Below, piece by piece: positions 8,860-15,845 of a stretch of DNA of 64,000 bases. The notes beneath the pieces are model-generated. The model was given only the letters and a program-made list of their open reading frames with translations, had not been told where the DNA came from and did not search any database. The translations under genes and the position numbers were made by a program. Source of the DNA: JBKPNJ01 sp963695705 (GTDB lineage Bacteria; Actinomycetota; Actinomycetes; Propionibacteriales; Nocardioidaceae); NCBI GenBank assembly GCA_963695705.1, contig CAVOHB010000006.1, positions 558,001-622,000 of the forward strand, given 5' to 3'. Numbering within the stretch: position 1 is the first letter of the stretch; each line of letters begins with the position of its first letter.

Positions 8860-9966
8860 GTGCGATTCGTCAACGGACCGCTCGTCGACCACCACTGCCA
8901 CGGCATCGCCGCGGGCGATCTGGACCGGGCGGCGTTCGAAGGGCTGCTCAACGAGTCGTCGGGGCCCAGCCCGCTGGCCACGACGGCGTTCGACTCGATG
9001 GTGGGGCTGGCGGTGCGCCGTTGGTGTGCGCCGCTGCTGGGTCTGGAACCGCTGGCGAGCGCCGAGGAGTACGTGCAACGGCGGAACGATCTCGGAGCGG
9101 CGGCGGTGAACCCACTGCTGATGGCGGCGACGGGCATCGGCGACCTGCTCGTGGACACCGGGCTGGTCCCGGAGATGCTGACCACTCCGCGGGAGCTCGG
9201 CGAGCAGGCCGGCGCGCGGGCTCACGAGGTCATCCGGCTGGAGCGGGTGGCGGAGGACCTGCTGGAGAGCTCGGTGCCGCCCCGCGACGTCGGTGAGCAG
9301 CTCCGCAGCCGACTCTCGTCGTCGGAGGCCGTCGGCGCCAAGAGCATCGCCGCCTACCGGGTCGGTCTCGCGCTCCCGGCGTCGAAGCCGACCGAGGACG
9401 CGCTGGCCAGCGCACTGACGCAGGTGCAGCCCGGTCCCGGTGGCTCGTACCGCATCGCACACCCGACCGTGCACGCCTACCTGGCCTGGACCGCGCTCGA
9501 GCTGGGGATGCCGCTGCAGTTCCACGTGGGGTACGGCGACAGCGACCTGAACCTCGGCGACTGCGATCCGTTGCTGCTCACGCCGTTCCTGCGGGCGACG
9601 CAGGACCGTGGTGTTCCGGTGCTGTTGCTGCACAACTACCCGTTCCACCGGCACGCCAGCTTCCTGGCCCAGGTGTTCGACCACGTGTTCATGGATGTCG
9701 GGCTCGCGGTGCACAACACCGGAGCGCTCTCCACTGCCGTCGTTCGCGAGTCTCTTGAGCTCGTCCCGTTCGGCAAGATGCTGTTCTCGTCCGACGCCTT
9801 CGGCCTGGCCGAGCTCTACTATCTCGGGACGATCCTGTTCCGTCGTGCCCTGTCCGGTGTCCTCGAGTCTCTCGTCGACGATGGTGACATGACCGAGGCG
9901 GACGCCGAGCACATCGCGACGCTGATCAGTCGCGACAACGCCCGTCGGGCGTATCGCCTGCCCTGA
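8860..9966 (+). CDS. FluG N-terminal-type amidohydrolase
   Basis: 368 aa. GTG 8860 lies directly behind GGGGATAGGAG and two bases after the previous stop. The TIM-barrel metal ligands are visible as LVDHHCHG at the start, LQFHVGYGDSD in the middle, LLLHNYPFHRHAS and a late Asp in LFSSDAFGLAELYYLG. This pattern belongs to the amidohydrolase-2 branch that forms the N-terminal half of fungal and plant FluG/nodulin proteins, whose C-terminal half is a glutamine synthetase. Here the synthetase is a separate gene at 4630-6015. The product probably hydrolyses an amide or decarboxylates; the substrate is unknown. Confidence 0.8.
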   Translation: MRFVNGPLVDHHCHGIAAGDLDRAAFEGLLNESSGPSPLATTAFDSMVGLAVRRWCAPLLGLEPLASAEEYVQRRNDLGAAAVNPLLMAATGIGDLLVDTGLVPEMLTTPRELGEQAGARAHEVIRLERVAEDLLESSVPPRDVGEQLRSRLSSSEAVGAKSIAAYRVGLALPASKPTEDALASALTQVQPGPGGSYRIAHPTVHAYLAWTALELGMPLQFHVGYGDSDLNLGDCDPLLLTPFLRATQDRGVPVLLLHNYPFHRHASFLAQVFDHVFMDVGLAVHNTGALSTAVVRESLELVPFGKMLFSSDAFGLAELYYLGTILFRRALSGVLESLVDDGDMTEADAEHIATLISRDNARRAYRLP

Positions 9967-9975
9967 CCCCTCCTG

Positions 9976-10003
9976 CTCGACCGTGACCAACAACTGCACA
10001 ATT
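9976..10003 (+). repeat. Partial copy of a dispersed intergenic repeat
   Basis: The 28 bases here match 25 of 28 bases of the right arm of the hairpin repeat at 60816-60843 (shared core CCGTGACCA, then CAACTGC, then CAATT). A weaker third version (GTGACCTACAACTGCGCA) follows at about 10024. The left hairpin arm is missing here. The rest of the 270-bp gap to 10237 holds only the ECF42-type promoter. Confidence 0.5.
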
Positions 10004-10173
10004 CCCGGCAGTGGCCCGGGCTGGTGACCTACAACTGCGCAGCCTCCGACGCAACGACCACCTCGCCAACACCTACCGCGCATGGCTCACCGCCGCTTGA
10101 CGACCACAGGAGCATCAATTGCCCTCAGATGTTCGGAGAAGGTCGGGGAACCTTGGAGAAAATCGTTGCGTAC

Positions 10174-10200
10174 TGTCGATTTCGGGATCCGACCGGCGTC
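10174..10200 (+). promoter_or_regulatory. ECF42-type sigma promoter
   Basis: TGTCGA (10174-10179) is followed after exactly 17 bases by CGTC (10197-10200), 36 bp before the DGPF gene start. TGTCGA at -35 and a CGA/TC-type -10 are the reported target of ECF42 sigma factors, one of which is encoded two genes later. The motif is seen directly; autoregulation is inferred from the family. Confidence 0.7.
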
Positions 10201-10236
10201 GAAGGGTTGCCATGACACCAGACGAAGGGAATCGCC

Positions 10237-10611
10237 ATGAAGTACGTCCTGATGTTCACCAGCCGCCCGGACCTCGATGCCGCGGTCGAGCCGGAACGCG
10301 CCAAGGCCGTCTACGGGCAGGTGTACGAGTGGTTCCGCGAGCACGGCGAGGCCGGGAGAATCGTTGACGGAGGAGCCGAGCTGCATCCCGTGACGACGGC
10401 GACGACGGTCAGGACCGGCGACGGCGGGGACGTTGTCGTCATCGACGGACCGTTCTCCGAGTCCAAGGAGGTCGTCGGCGGGTTCTGCATCATCGACGTA
10501 CCCGACATGGATGCCGCGATCGCCATGACACGCGGCTGGCCGTCGTTGGGCCTGCCCGGAGTGGCCGTCGAGATCCGCCCGATGGTGGTGGACTATTCCC
10601 AATTCGAGTAG
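10237..10611 (+). CDS. DGPF-domain (YCII-related) protein
   Basis: 124 aa. The family signature DGPFSESKEVVGGF is present around residue 70, after the opening strand KYVLMFTSRP. A second conserved strand (GFCIIDVPDMDAAIAMTRGWPS) and the C-terminal VEIRPMV complete the ferredoxin-like YCII fold. A GAAGGGAATC ribosome site precedes ATG 10237. DGPF proteins are the standard genomic partner of ECF42 sigma factors and belong to their regulon, which fits the promoter at 10174. Their biochemical role is not established. Confidence 0.9.
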   Translation: MKYVLMFTSRPDLDAAVEPERAKAVYGQVYEWFREHGEAGRIVDGGAELHPVTTATTVRTGDGGDVVVIDGPFSESKEVVGGFCIIDVPDMDAAIAMTRGWPSLGLPGVAVEIRPMVVDYSQFE

Positions 10612-10672
10612 CCGGGCAGCGCCGACTGACGAAGCCGTCGCCGGCATCGTACGAGCTGAGTGCAGCCGGCTG

Positions 10673-11854
10673 GTGAGCTCGATGTACCGCCTCTTCGGCA
10701 ACTTCGATGTGGCCGAGGAGGCGGTACAGCAGGCGGTCGTCGAGGCCCTCTACACCTGGCGACGTACGGGCCTACCGGAGCGGCCGGCCGCCTGGCTGCA
10801 GGTGGCGGCCCGCAACAACGGACTCGACCTGGTTCGGCGAGCATCGCGGGAGGCCCAGACGCTCAGTCGGCTGCCCCGGGGCGCTGACTCCGCGAACAAC
10901 GCAGACCTCGAGGCACACGGGGGCAGCGACGACCGGCTTGCGCTGCTGTTCGCCTGCTGTCATCCCGCTCTCGCGGTCGAGGCAAGGCTGGCGCTCACGT
11001 TGCGCGCCGTCATCGGTCTGACCACGGCGCAGATATCCCGAGCGTTCCTGGTCCGTGAGTCGACGCTGGCGCAGCGCATCGTACGGGCCAAGCGCAAGAT
11101 CGTCGACGCGTCGATCTCGTTGCGCGTGCCTGAGCCGGCCCTCCTCGATGCCCGGCTCGACGACGTTCTGACGGTCGTCTATCTGATGTACAACGAGGCC
11201 TTCGTGTCGACGGGCGCACAGGCACACGACCACGACCTGGGTGCCGATGCCGTGTGGCTCGCTGGCGTCATCGCGACAAGCCTGCCGGCCGCGGCCGAGG
11301 CGTGGGGGCTGGCCGCGCTGCTCACGTTCCAGCATGCGCGCTCGCCGGCACGCTTCGACAGCAGCGGCGAGCTGGTGCTGCTGCGGGACCAGGATCGTTC
11401 CCGGTGGGATCACCAGGCCATCGCCACCGGAGAGCTGTTGCTGGGCAAGGCTTCGGTGCTCCGGTCGCCCGGGCGCTACCAGTTCCAGGCGGCTATCGCC
11501 GCCGTCCATGCCTCCGCTCCCTGCTGGGAAGAGACCGACTGGCTACAGATCGCCACTCTGTACGACCTTCTGGCCAGCAGGGACCGGTCGCCGGTCGTCG
11601 CCCTCAACCGGGCCGTCGCCCACGCCAAACTCGGGAGGGTCGACGAGGCGCTGGCCGACGTCGACGCCCTTGCTTCCGCGCTGAGTGGCTACCACCTGTG
11701 GCACGCCACCCGGGCCGAGCTGCTGCGCGAGCTCGGACGCGACGAGGAGGCCGCCGTCGCGGACACGGCGGCGCTCGCACTCACCGACAACCCGGGGGAG
11801 CGGCGGCTGCTGCAGACGCGGCTGCGCAGATACCGACTGAGCGACGGAAGCTGA
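10673..11854 (+). CDS. ECF42-type RNA polymerase sigma factor with C-terminal TPR-like extension
   Basis: 393 aa as drawn. Sigma-2 region: LFGNFDVAEEAVQQAVVEALYTW, then PAAWLQVAARNNGLDLVRR. Sigma-4 region: LTLRAVIGLTTAQISRAFLVRESTLAQRIVRAKRKI. The DAVWLAGVIATSLP and VALNRAVAHAKLGRVDEALAD stretches belong to the long TPR-like C-terminal domain that defines ECF42 (COG4941). Family-like sequence continues upstream of GTG 10673 (TDEAVAGIVRAECSRLVSS), but that stretch has no ATG, GTG or TTG in frame. CCG 10622-10624 stands where a start might be expected. True initiation may be at a rare codon or by frameshift from the DGPF gene, or a base may be wrong. GTG 10673 would remove part of sigma region 2. 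Confidence 0.87.
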   Translation: MSSMYRLFGNFDVAEEAVQQAVVEALYTWRRTGLPERPAAWLQVAARNNGLDLVRRASREAQTLSRLPRGADSANNADLEAHGGSDDRLALLFACCHPALAVEARLALTLRAVIGLTTAQISRAFLVRESTLAQRIVRAKRKIVDASISLRVPEPALLDARLDDVLTVVYLMYNEAFVSTGAQAHDHDLGADAVWLAGVIATSLPAAAEAWGLAALLTFQHARSPARFDSSGELVLLRDQDRSRWDHQAIATGELLLGKASVLRSPGRYQFQAAIAAVHASAPCWEETDWLQIATLYDLLASRDRSPVVALNRAVAHAKLGRVDEALADVDALASALSGYHLWHATRAELLRELGRDEEAAVADTAALALTDNPGERRLLQTRLRRYRLSDGS

Positions 11855-11887
11855 CGCCGAAAGGCGCCGAACATCGGGGTAGGCGTA

Positions 11888-11942
11888 CAACTGTCGGATC
11901 GCGTGAAACAACTGTCGGATCGCGTGAAACAAGTGTCGGATC
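11888..11942 (-). repeat. 21-bp tandem repeat, three units, downstream of the acyl-CoA dehydrogenase
   Basis: CAACTGTCGGATC occurs at 11888-11900 and 11909-11921, with CAAGTGTCGGATC at 11930-11942: exactly 21 bp apart and separated by GCGTGAAA. On the minus strand it starts nine bases after the acyl-CoA dehydrogenase stop. The same units follow the second Rieske gene at 60524, in the same orientation relative to the gene they follow. Confidence 0.75.
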
Positions 11943-11950
11943 GATCGCGG

Positions 11951-13945
11951 TCAGCGGTAGCCGCGGGCGACCGATCCAGTCTGCGACGGACCGGACGACC
12001 AGGGCGCGATCCAGGGCCCGGTCCCCTCCGAGACGTCGATCACGCCGTCCTCGATCCAGGTGTAGGCGCCGTCGAGGACCCGCTTGGCCACCCGCTGGTC
12101 GAGGTCGTCGGTGTTGCGCCACAGGCGCCCGAAGAGCTCCTCGATCCGTACCCGCGACTGCGCGCAGAACACCTCGGCCAGCTCGAACGCCGACTCGGCG
12201 TGCTCCGGCTCCTCGGTCAGGAGCATCTGCGCACGGGTGCATACCGCCGCCATCGCGAAGAGCTCCGCGCCGATGTCGACGATGCGGCCGAGGAACCCCT
12301 GCCGGTGCTCGAGCCTGGCCTGCCAGCGGCTCATGCCGTAGAACGTCTGCCGGGCCAGCCGGCGGGACGACCGTTCGACGAACCGCAGGTGCTTGGCCAG
12401 GGTGCCGAACTCGGCGTACGACGTCGGAACCGCGCCCTTCCCGGTCACCAGCTTGGGAAGCCACCTGGCATAGAAGCCGCTGGCCTTGACCGCGGCCCTG
12501 GCCTTGGCCGGGAGATCGGCCTCGAGCGAGGCCAGGTCGCCCGCGGCGGCCAGGTGGGCATCGACGGCCTCGCGGGCGATCAGCAGATGCATGATCTCCG
12601 TCGATCCCTCGAAGATGCGGTTGATCCGCATGTCGCGCAGGATCTGCTCGGCTGGAACGGCCCGCTCACCGCGCGCCGCCAGGGAGTCGGCGGTCTCGTA
12701 CCCCCGACCGCCGCGGACCTGGATCAGCTCGTCCGCGATCGACCAGGCCATCTCGCTCGCCCAGAGCTTGGCCAGCGCGGCCTCGATCCGGATGTCCTTG
12801 GTACCGGCGTCGGCGAGCTGGGTGGACAGGTCGAGTACCGCCTCGAGCGCGAAGCTGGTGGCGGCCATGAACGCGATCTTCTGCGCGACAGCGGCGTGCT
12901 CACCGACCGGACGGCCCCACTGGATCCGTGCCGCGGACCACTCGCGGGCGATCTTCAGGCTCCACTTGGCCGCTCCGGCGCACATGGCCGGGATCGACAG
13001 GCGACCGGTGTTGAGCGTGGACAGGGCGATCTTCAGTCCCTCGCCCTCCCGCCCGAGCCGGTTCTCCGCCGGGATGCGGACCTGATGGAACCGGGTCAGG
13101 CCGTTCTCGATGCCTCTGAGCCCCATGAACACGTTGCGGTTCTCCACGGTGATGCCCGGTGAGTCGGCCTCGACCACGAACGCCGAGATGCCGCCGCGAC
13201 CGCCGTCGTGCTCGGGCACCCGGGCCATCACGACCAGGAGCTCGGCGATCACGCCGTTGGTCGTCCACAGCTTGACGCCGTCGAGCACGTACGCCGAGCC
13301 GTCCTCGGTCGGGGTCGCGGTCGCAGCCAGCCGCGCCGGGTCCGATCCCACGTCGGGCTCGGTCAGCAGGAACGCGCTGATCGCGCCGTCCGCGCAGCGG
13401 GGCAGGAATGCCTCCTTCTGCTCACGCGTGCCGAACATCTTCACCGGTTCCGGCACGCCGATCGACTGGTGGGCCGACACCAGCGTGCCGATGCTCGGAT
13501 GCACCGACCCGAGCAGCATCAGGCCGCGGCCGTAGTAGGCCATCGACAGTCCGAGGCCGCCGTACTCGGGTGGGATCTTCATCCCGAACACTCCGAGCTC
13601 GGTCATGCCCTTGATGTAGTCGTCGGGAATCCTGGACTCGCGCTCGATCAAGGCTCCGTCGAGCGTCTCGCAGTACGCCCGCAGGTCGGCCAGGAACTGC
13701 TCGCCCCTGGCCGTCTTCTCGGCGTCGCCGCGGGGATGCGGATGGATCAGCGAGAGGTCGAACCGGCCGAGGTAGAGCTCCTTGGCGAAGCTCGGCCGCA
13801 CCCACTCGGTCTCCCGGGCGGCCTCCGCGGTGGCGCGCGCCTCCCGCTCGCTGACGTGCCGCTCCCCGGCGTGCGCTGGGGTGCCGGCGTGCGCTGGAAC
13901 GGACGTGCGCGTGTGCTGCGACCGATCGGTGATGTTGTCGCTCAC
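11951..13945 (-). CDS. Long-chain acyl-CoA dehydrogenase (FadE/VLCAD-like, extended C-terminus)
   Basis: 664 aa, longer than the usual 380-400 aa because of an extra helical C-terminal domain, as in VLCAD-type enzymes. The N-terminal domain ends with FGMKIPPEYGGLGLS. The mid-domain FAD/substrate block is AFLLTEPDVGSDPARL and LWTTNGVIAELLVVMAR. RIFEGSTEIMHLLIAREA near residue 450 holds the catalytic Glu region, and QVRGGRGYETADSL lies just before it. It would introduce the alpha-beta double bond of long acyl-CoAs in beta-oxidation. GTG 13943-13945 is used because GAAGGGA lies five to six bases upstream; the open frame runs on without homology. No electron-transfer flavoprotein gene is nearby. 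Confidence 0.9.
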   Translation of the reverse strand: MSDNITDRSQHTRTSVPAHAGTPAHAGERHVSEREARATAEAARETEWVRPSFAKELYLGRFDLSLIHPHPRGDAEKTARGEQFLADLRAYCETLDGALIERESRIPDDYIKGMTELGVFGMKIPPEYGGLGLSMAYYGRGLMLLGSVHPSIGTLVSAHQSIGVPEPVKMFGTREQKEAFLPRCADGAISAFLLTEPDVGSDPARLAATATPTEDGSAYVLDGVKLWTTNGVIAELLVVMARVPEHDGGRGGISAFVVEADSPGITVENRNVFMGLRGIENGLTRFHQVRIPAENRLGREGEGLKIALSTLNTGRLSIPAMCAGAAKWSLKIAREWSAARIQWGRPVGEHAAVAQKIAFMAATSFALEAVLDLSTQLADAGTKDIRIEAALAKLWASEMAWSIADELIQVRGGRGYETADSLAARGERAVPAEQILRDMRINRIFEGSTEIMHLLIAREAVDAHLAAAGDLASLEADLPAKARAAVKASGFYARWLPKLVTGKGAVPTSYAEFGTLAKHLRFVERSSRRLARQTFYGMSRWQARLEHRQGFLGRIVDIGAELFAMAAVCTRAQMLLTEEPEHAESAFELAEVFCAQSRVRIEELFGRLWRNTDDLDQRVAKRVLDGAYTWIEDGVIDVSEGTGPWIAPWSSGPSQTGSVARGYR

Positions 13946-13979
13946 AACAGTCCCTTCGCCGGTGTGTCCGCGCTCTATG

Positions 13980-13993
13980 TTACTCGCAGGTAG
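13980..13993 (-). promoter_or_regulatory. Possible operator between acyl-CoA dehydrogenase and vapB
   Basis: The 14-mer TTACTCGCAGGTAG is an imperfect dyad (TTAC/GTAG ends around CGCAGG) in the 88-bp divergent gap. It resembles the loose TTAC..GGTA form of TetR-type sites often found before fatty-acid genes. No regulator gene is adjacent, so this is weak. Confidence 0.22.
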
Positions 13994-14033
13994 CAAACTC
14001 GGCCGGGCTTCGACGAAGGTGTACGGTCGGTGT

Positions 14034-14252
14034 ATGTCACGCACCAATATCGACATCGACGAGGAACTCGTCGCCGAGGCGATGCGTCGCTTCCGCGTCA
14101 AGACCAAGCGCGAGGCCGTCGACCTGGCCCTGCGCAGGCTGGTCGGCTCGTCGGTGACGCCCGCGTTCATGCTCAGCCTGGAAGGCATCGGCTGGGACGG
14201 AGATCTCGACGAGATGCGCTCGACCAGGGTGACCGGCGGGGGCGTTGCATGA
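14034..14252 (+). CDS. vapB: VapB-type ribbon-helix-helix antitoxin
   Basis: 72 aa. The N-terminal strand SRTNIDIDEELVAEAMRRF and the helices KTKREAVDLALRRLVGS are the typical DUF2191/VapB ribbon-helix-helix layout for DNA binding. The C-terminal acidic stretch (EGIGWDGDLDEMRSTR) is the part that normally wraps the toxin active site. ATG 14034 starts exactly at the conserved strand. The stop overlaps the toxin start (ATGA), so the two are translationally coupled. The antitoxin is expected to repress its own promoter together with VapC. Confidence 0.9.
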   Translation: MSRTNIDIDEELVAEAMRRFRVKTKREAVDLALRRLVGSSVTPAFMLSLEGIGWDGDLDEMRSTRVTGGGVA

Positions 14253-14650
14253 ACCTCGTCGACACCTCCGTCTGGATCGACTACCTGCGAGCCAGCGACA
14301 CCCGCGCCCGGAAGGCACTGCGCAGGATGCTCTCGTCTGACGATCTGCCGGCGGTGACCGAGCCCGTGGTGATGGAGCTGATGGCTGGCGCCCTCGATGA
14401 GCGCGCCGTCGAACAGCTGGACCTGCTGACGTCGGCGTTGCCGATGCTCAGCGTGCAGCCCGTGCACGACTACCGCGACGCGACGCTCATCTACCGCGCC
14501 ACCCGGCGGCGCGGCTTCACCGTGCGGCGGCTCACCGACTGCCTGATCGCCGCGGTGGCGCTGCGCCACGACGCCGTGCTCGTGCACAAGGATGCGGACT
14601 TCGACGCGATCGCCCGCGCCGTGCCACTACGGACGACACCGGTCCGCTGA
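14249..14650 (+). CDS. vapC: VapC-type PIN-domain toxin RNase
   Basis: 133 aa. The PIN-domain acidic residues are all present: Asp5 in NLVDTSVWIDYL, the Glu in VTEPVVMELMAGA, the Asp in RRLTDCLIAAVAL, and the late Asp pair in HKDADFDAIA. PIN toxins are Mg-dependent endoribonucleases that cut tRNA or rRNA when the antitoxin is lost. It overlaps vapB by four bases. The intact acidic quartet suggests an active pair. The cellular target cannot be read from sequence. Confidence 0.93.
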   Translation: MNLVDTSVWIDYLRASDTRARKALRRMLSSDDLPAVTEPVVMELMAGALDERAVEQLDLLTSALPMLSVQPVHDYRDATLIYRATRRRGFTVRRLTDCLIAAVALRHDAVLVHKDADFDAIARAVPLRTTPVR

Positions 14651-14699
14651 CGCTCGGTGAATCCGATCCGGTCAGGTCCGCGACGCGTACGATTCTGGC

Positions 14700-15386
14700 G
14701 TGTCGCTCACAGTTGTCGTCGCCGACGACGCGCTCCTGGTCCGCGAGGGCGTGCTACGGGTCATCGACCACGAGCCCGACCTGGACGTCGTCGGCCAGTG
14801 CGGGGACTACGACACGCTGCTTGCCCTCGTTGAGGAGCACAGTCCCGACGTGGTGGTGACCGACATCCGGATGCCGCCGACCGGCACCGACGAGGGGGTC
14901 CGGGCGGCCGTCGCGCTGCGCACCAGCCATCCACGGATCGGCGTCGTCGTGCTGTCCCAGTTCCGGGAGCCGGAGTACGCACTCTCGCTGCTGCAGAGCG
15001 GCTCCCAGGGGCGGGCCTACCTGCTGAAGGAGCGCGTGAGCGAACGAGACCAGCTGGTGACGGCCATCCGGGAAGTCGCCCGCGGTGGGTCGGTCATCGA
15101 CCCCATGGTGGTGGAGTCGCTGGTCGCGGGCCGGCGCCAGTCGCAGCAGGACCCGCTGAACGGACTCACCCCGCGCGAGCGGGCCGTGCTGTCGCAGATC
15201 GCCCAGGGCCAGAGCAACGAGGCCGTGGCCAGGTCGCTCTCGGTGTCGGAGCGCGCGGTCGAGAAGCACATCAACGCGCTGTTCGCCAAGCTCGGCTTGA
15301 GCGAGCCCTCCCGGGCGGTCAACAAGCGGGTGACCGCGGTGCTGTTGTACCTGTCGTCGCAGAGCAGCGCCGGTGGGGGAGGCTAG
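14700..15386 (+). CDS. NarL/LuxR-family response regulator
   Basis: 228 aa from GTG 14700. The receiver has the acidic pair VVADDALLV, phospho-acceptor Asp55 in VVVTDIRMPP, Ser in VVVLSQF and Lys in AYLLKERV. The LuxR helix-turn-helix (about residues 155-205) reads LTPRERAVLSQIAQGQSNEAVARSLSVSERAVEKHINALFAKLGL, a complete DNA-binding domain. Its receiver is strikingly like that of the receiver-cyclase at 22961-24298 (both have VVTDIRMPP, VVLSQ and YLLKERV), so the two are paralogues. It faces the operon ending with the NarL-type kinase at 15804-17441, which is its most likely partner. Confidence 0.92.
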   Translation: MSLTVVVADDALLVREGVLRVIDHEPDLDVVGQCGDYDTLLALVEEHSPDVVVTDIRMPPTGTDEGVRAAVALRTSHPRIGVVVLSQFREPEYALSLLQSGSQGRAYLLKERVSERDQLVTAIREVARGGSVIDPMVVESLVAGRRQSQQDPLNGLTPRERAVLSQIAQGQSNEAVARSLSVSERAVEKHINALFAKLGLSEPSRAVNKRVTAVLLYLSSQSSAGGGG

Positions 15387-15431
15387 CACCCTGCCGATCC
15401 ACAGGCGGGCCTGCTGGCGTCGGCCGGTGGC

Positions 15432-15845
15432 ATGGCGCACCCTGGTCACGTGAACCACAACGGGGCGGCCGAGATCGACGTTCTCATCGTCGACGACCAG
15501 GAGGCATTCCGGGCCGCGGCCCGTACCGTCGTCGCCGCGGCGCGTGGGTTCACGGTGGCAGCCGAGGCGGAGTCGGGCGAGCAGGCAATCGAGCTGACCG
15601 ACTCGATCCACCCGGACATCATCTTGATGGACATCAACCTGCCGGGCATCGACGGTCTGCAGGCCACCAAGCGGATCGTGGCCGACCGGCCACAGGCCCG
15701 CGTGCTGTTGATGTCGACCTACCGAGTCGAGGATCTGCCGGCCGACGCCCGCGCATGTGGCGCCAGGGCGTACGTGCACAAGGAGGATCTCAGCCCCCGG
15801 CTGCTACGCGAGTTCGCTGACGGTGGGTACGTCGGCGGGTTCTGA
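15432..15845 (+). CDS. Stand-alone receiver-domain protein (single-domain response regulator)
   Basis: 137 aa, with a receiver and nothing after it. Acidic pair IVDDQEAF, phospho-acceptor Asp67 in IILMDINLPGIDG, Ser in LLMSTYRVED and Lys in AYVHKEDL. There is no output domain. The last 42 bases overlap, tail to tail, the 3' end of the histidine kinase on the other strand. GTG 15450 is a possible alternative start. Such proteins act as phosphate shuttles or sinks or bind partners directly. Here it may compete with the NarL regulator and the receiver-cyclase for the same kinase, which is inference from position. Confidence 0.87.
   Translation: MAHPGHVNHNGAAEIDVLIVDDQEAFRAAARTVVAAARGFTVAAEAESGEQAIELTDSIHPDIILMDINLPGIDGLQATKRIVADRPQARVLLMSTYRVEDLPADARACGARAYVHKEDLSPRLLREFADGGYVGGF

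Noticed and set aside
11855..11870. CGCC-GAAA-GGCG after the sigma factor as a terminator
   Set aside because: The stem is only about four pairs and no T-run follows; too weak to call in DNA this GC-rich.
11888..11942. CRISPR array
   Set aside because: Units are 21 bp with almost no spacer between them, only three copies, and no cas genes are present.
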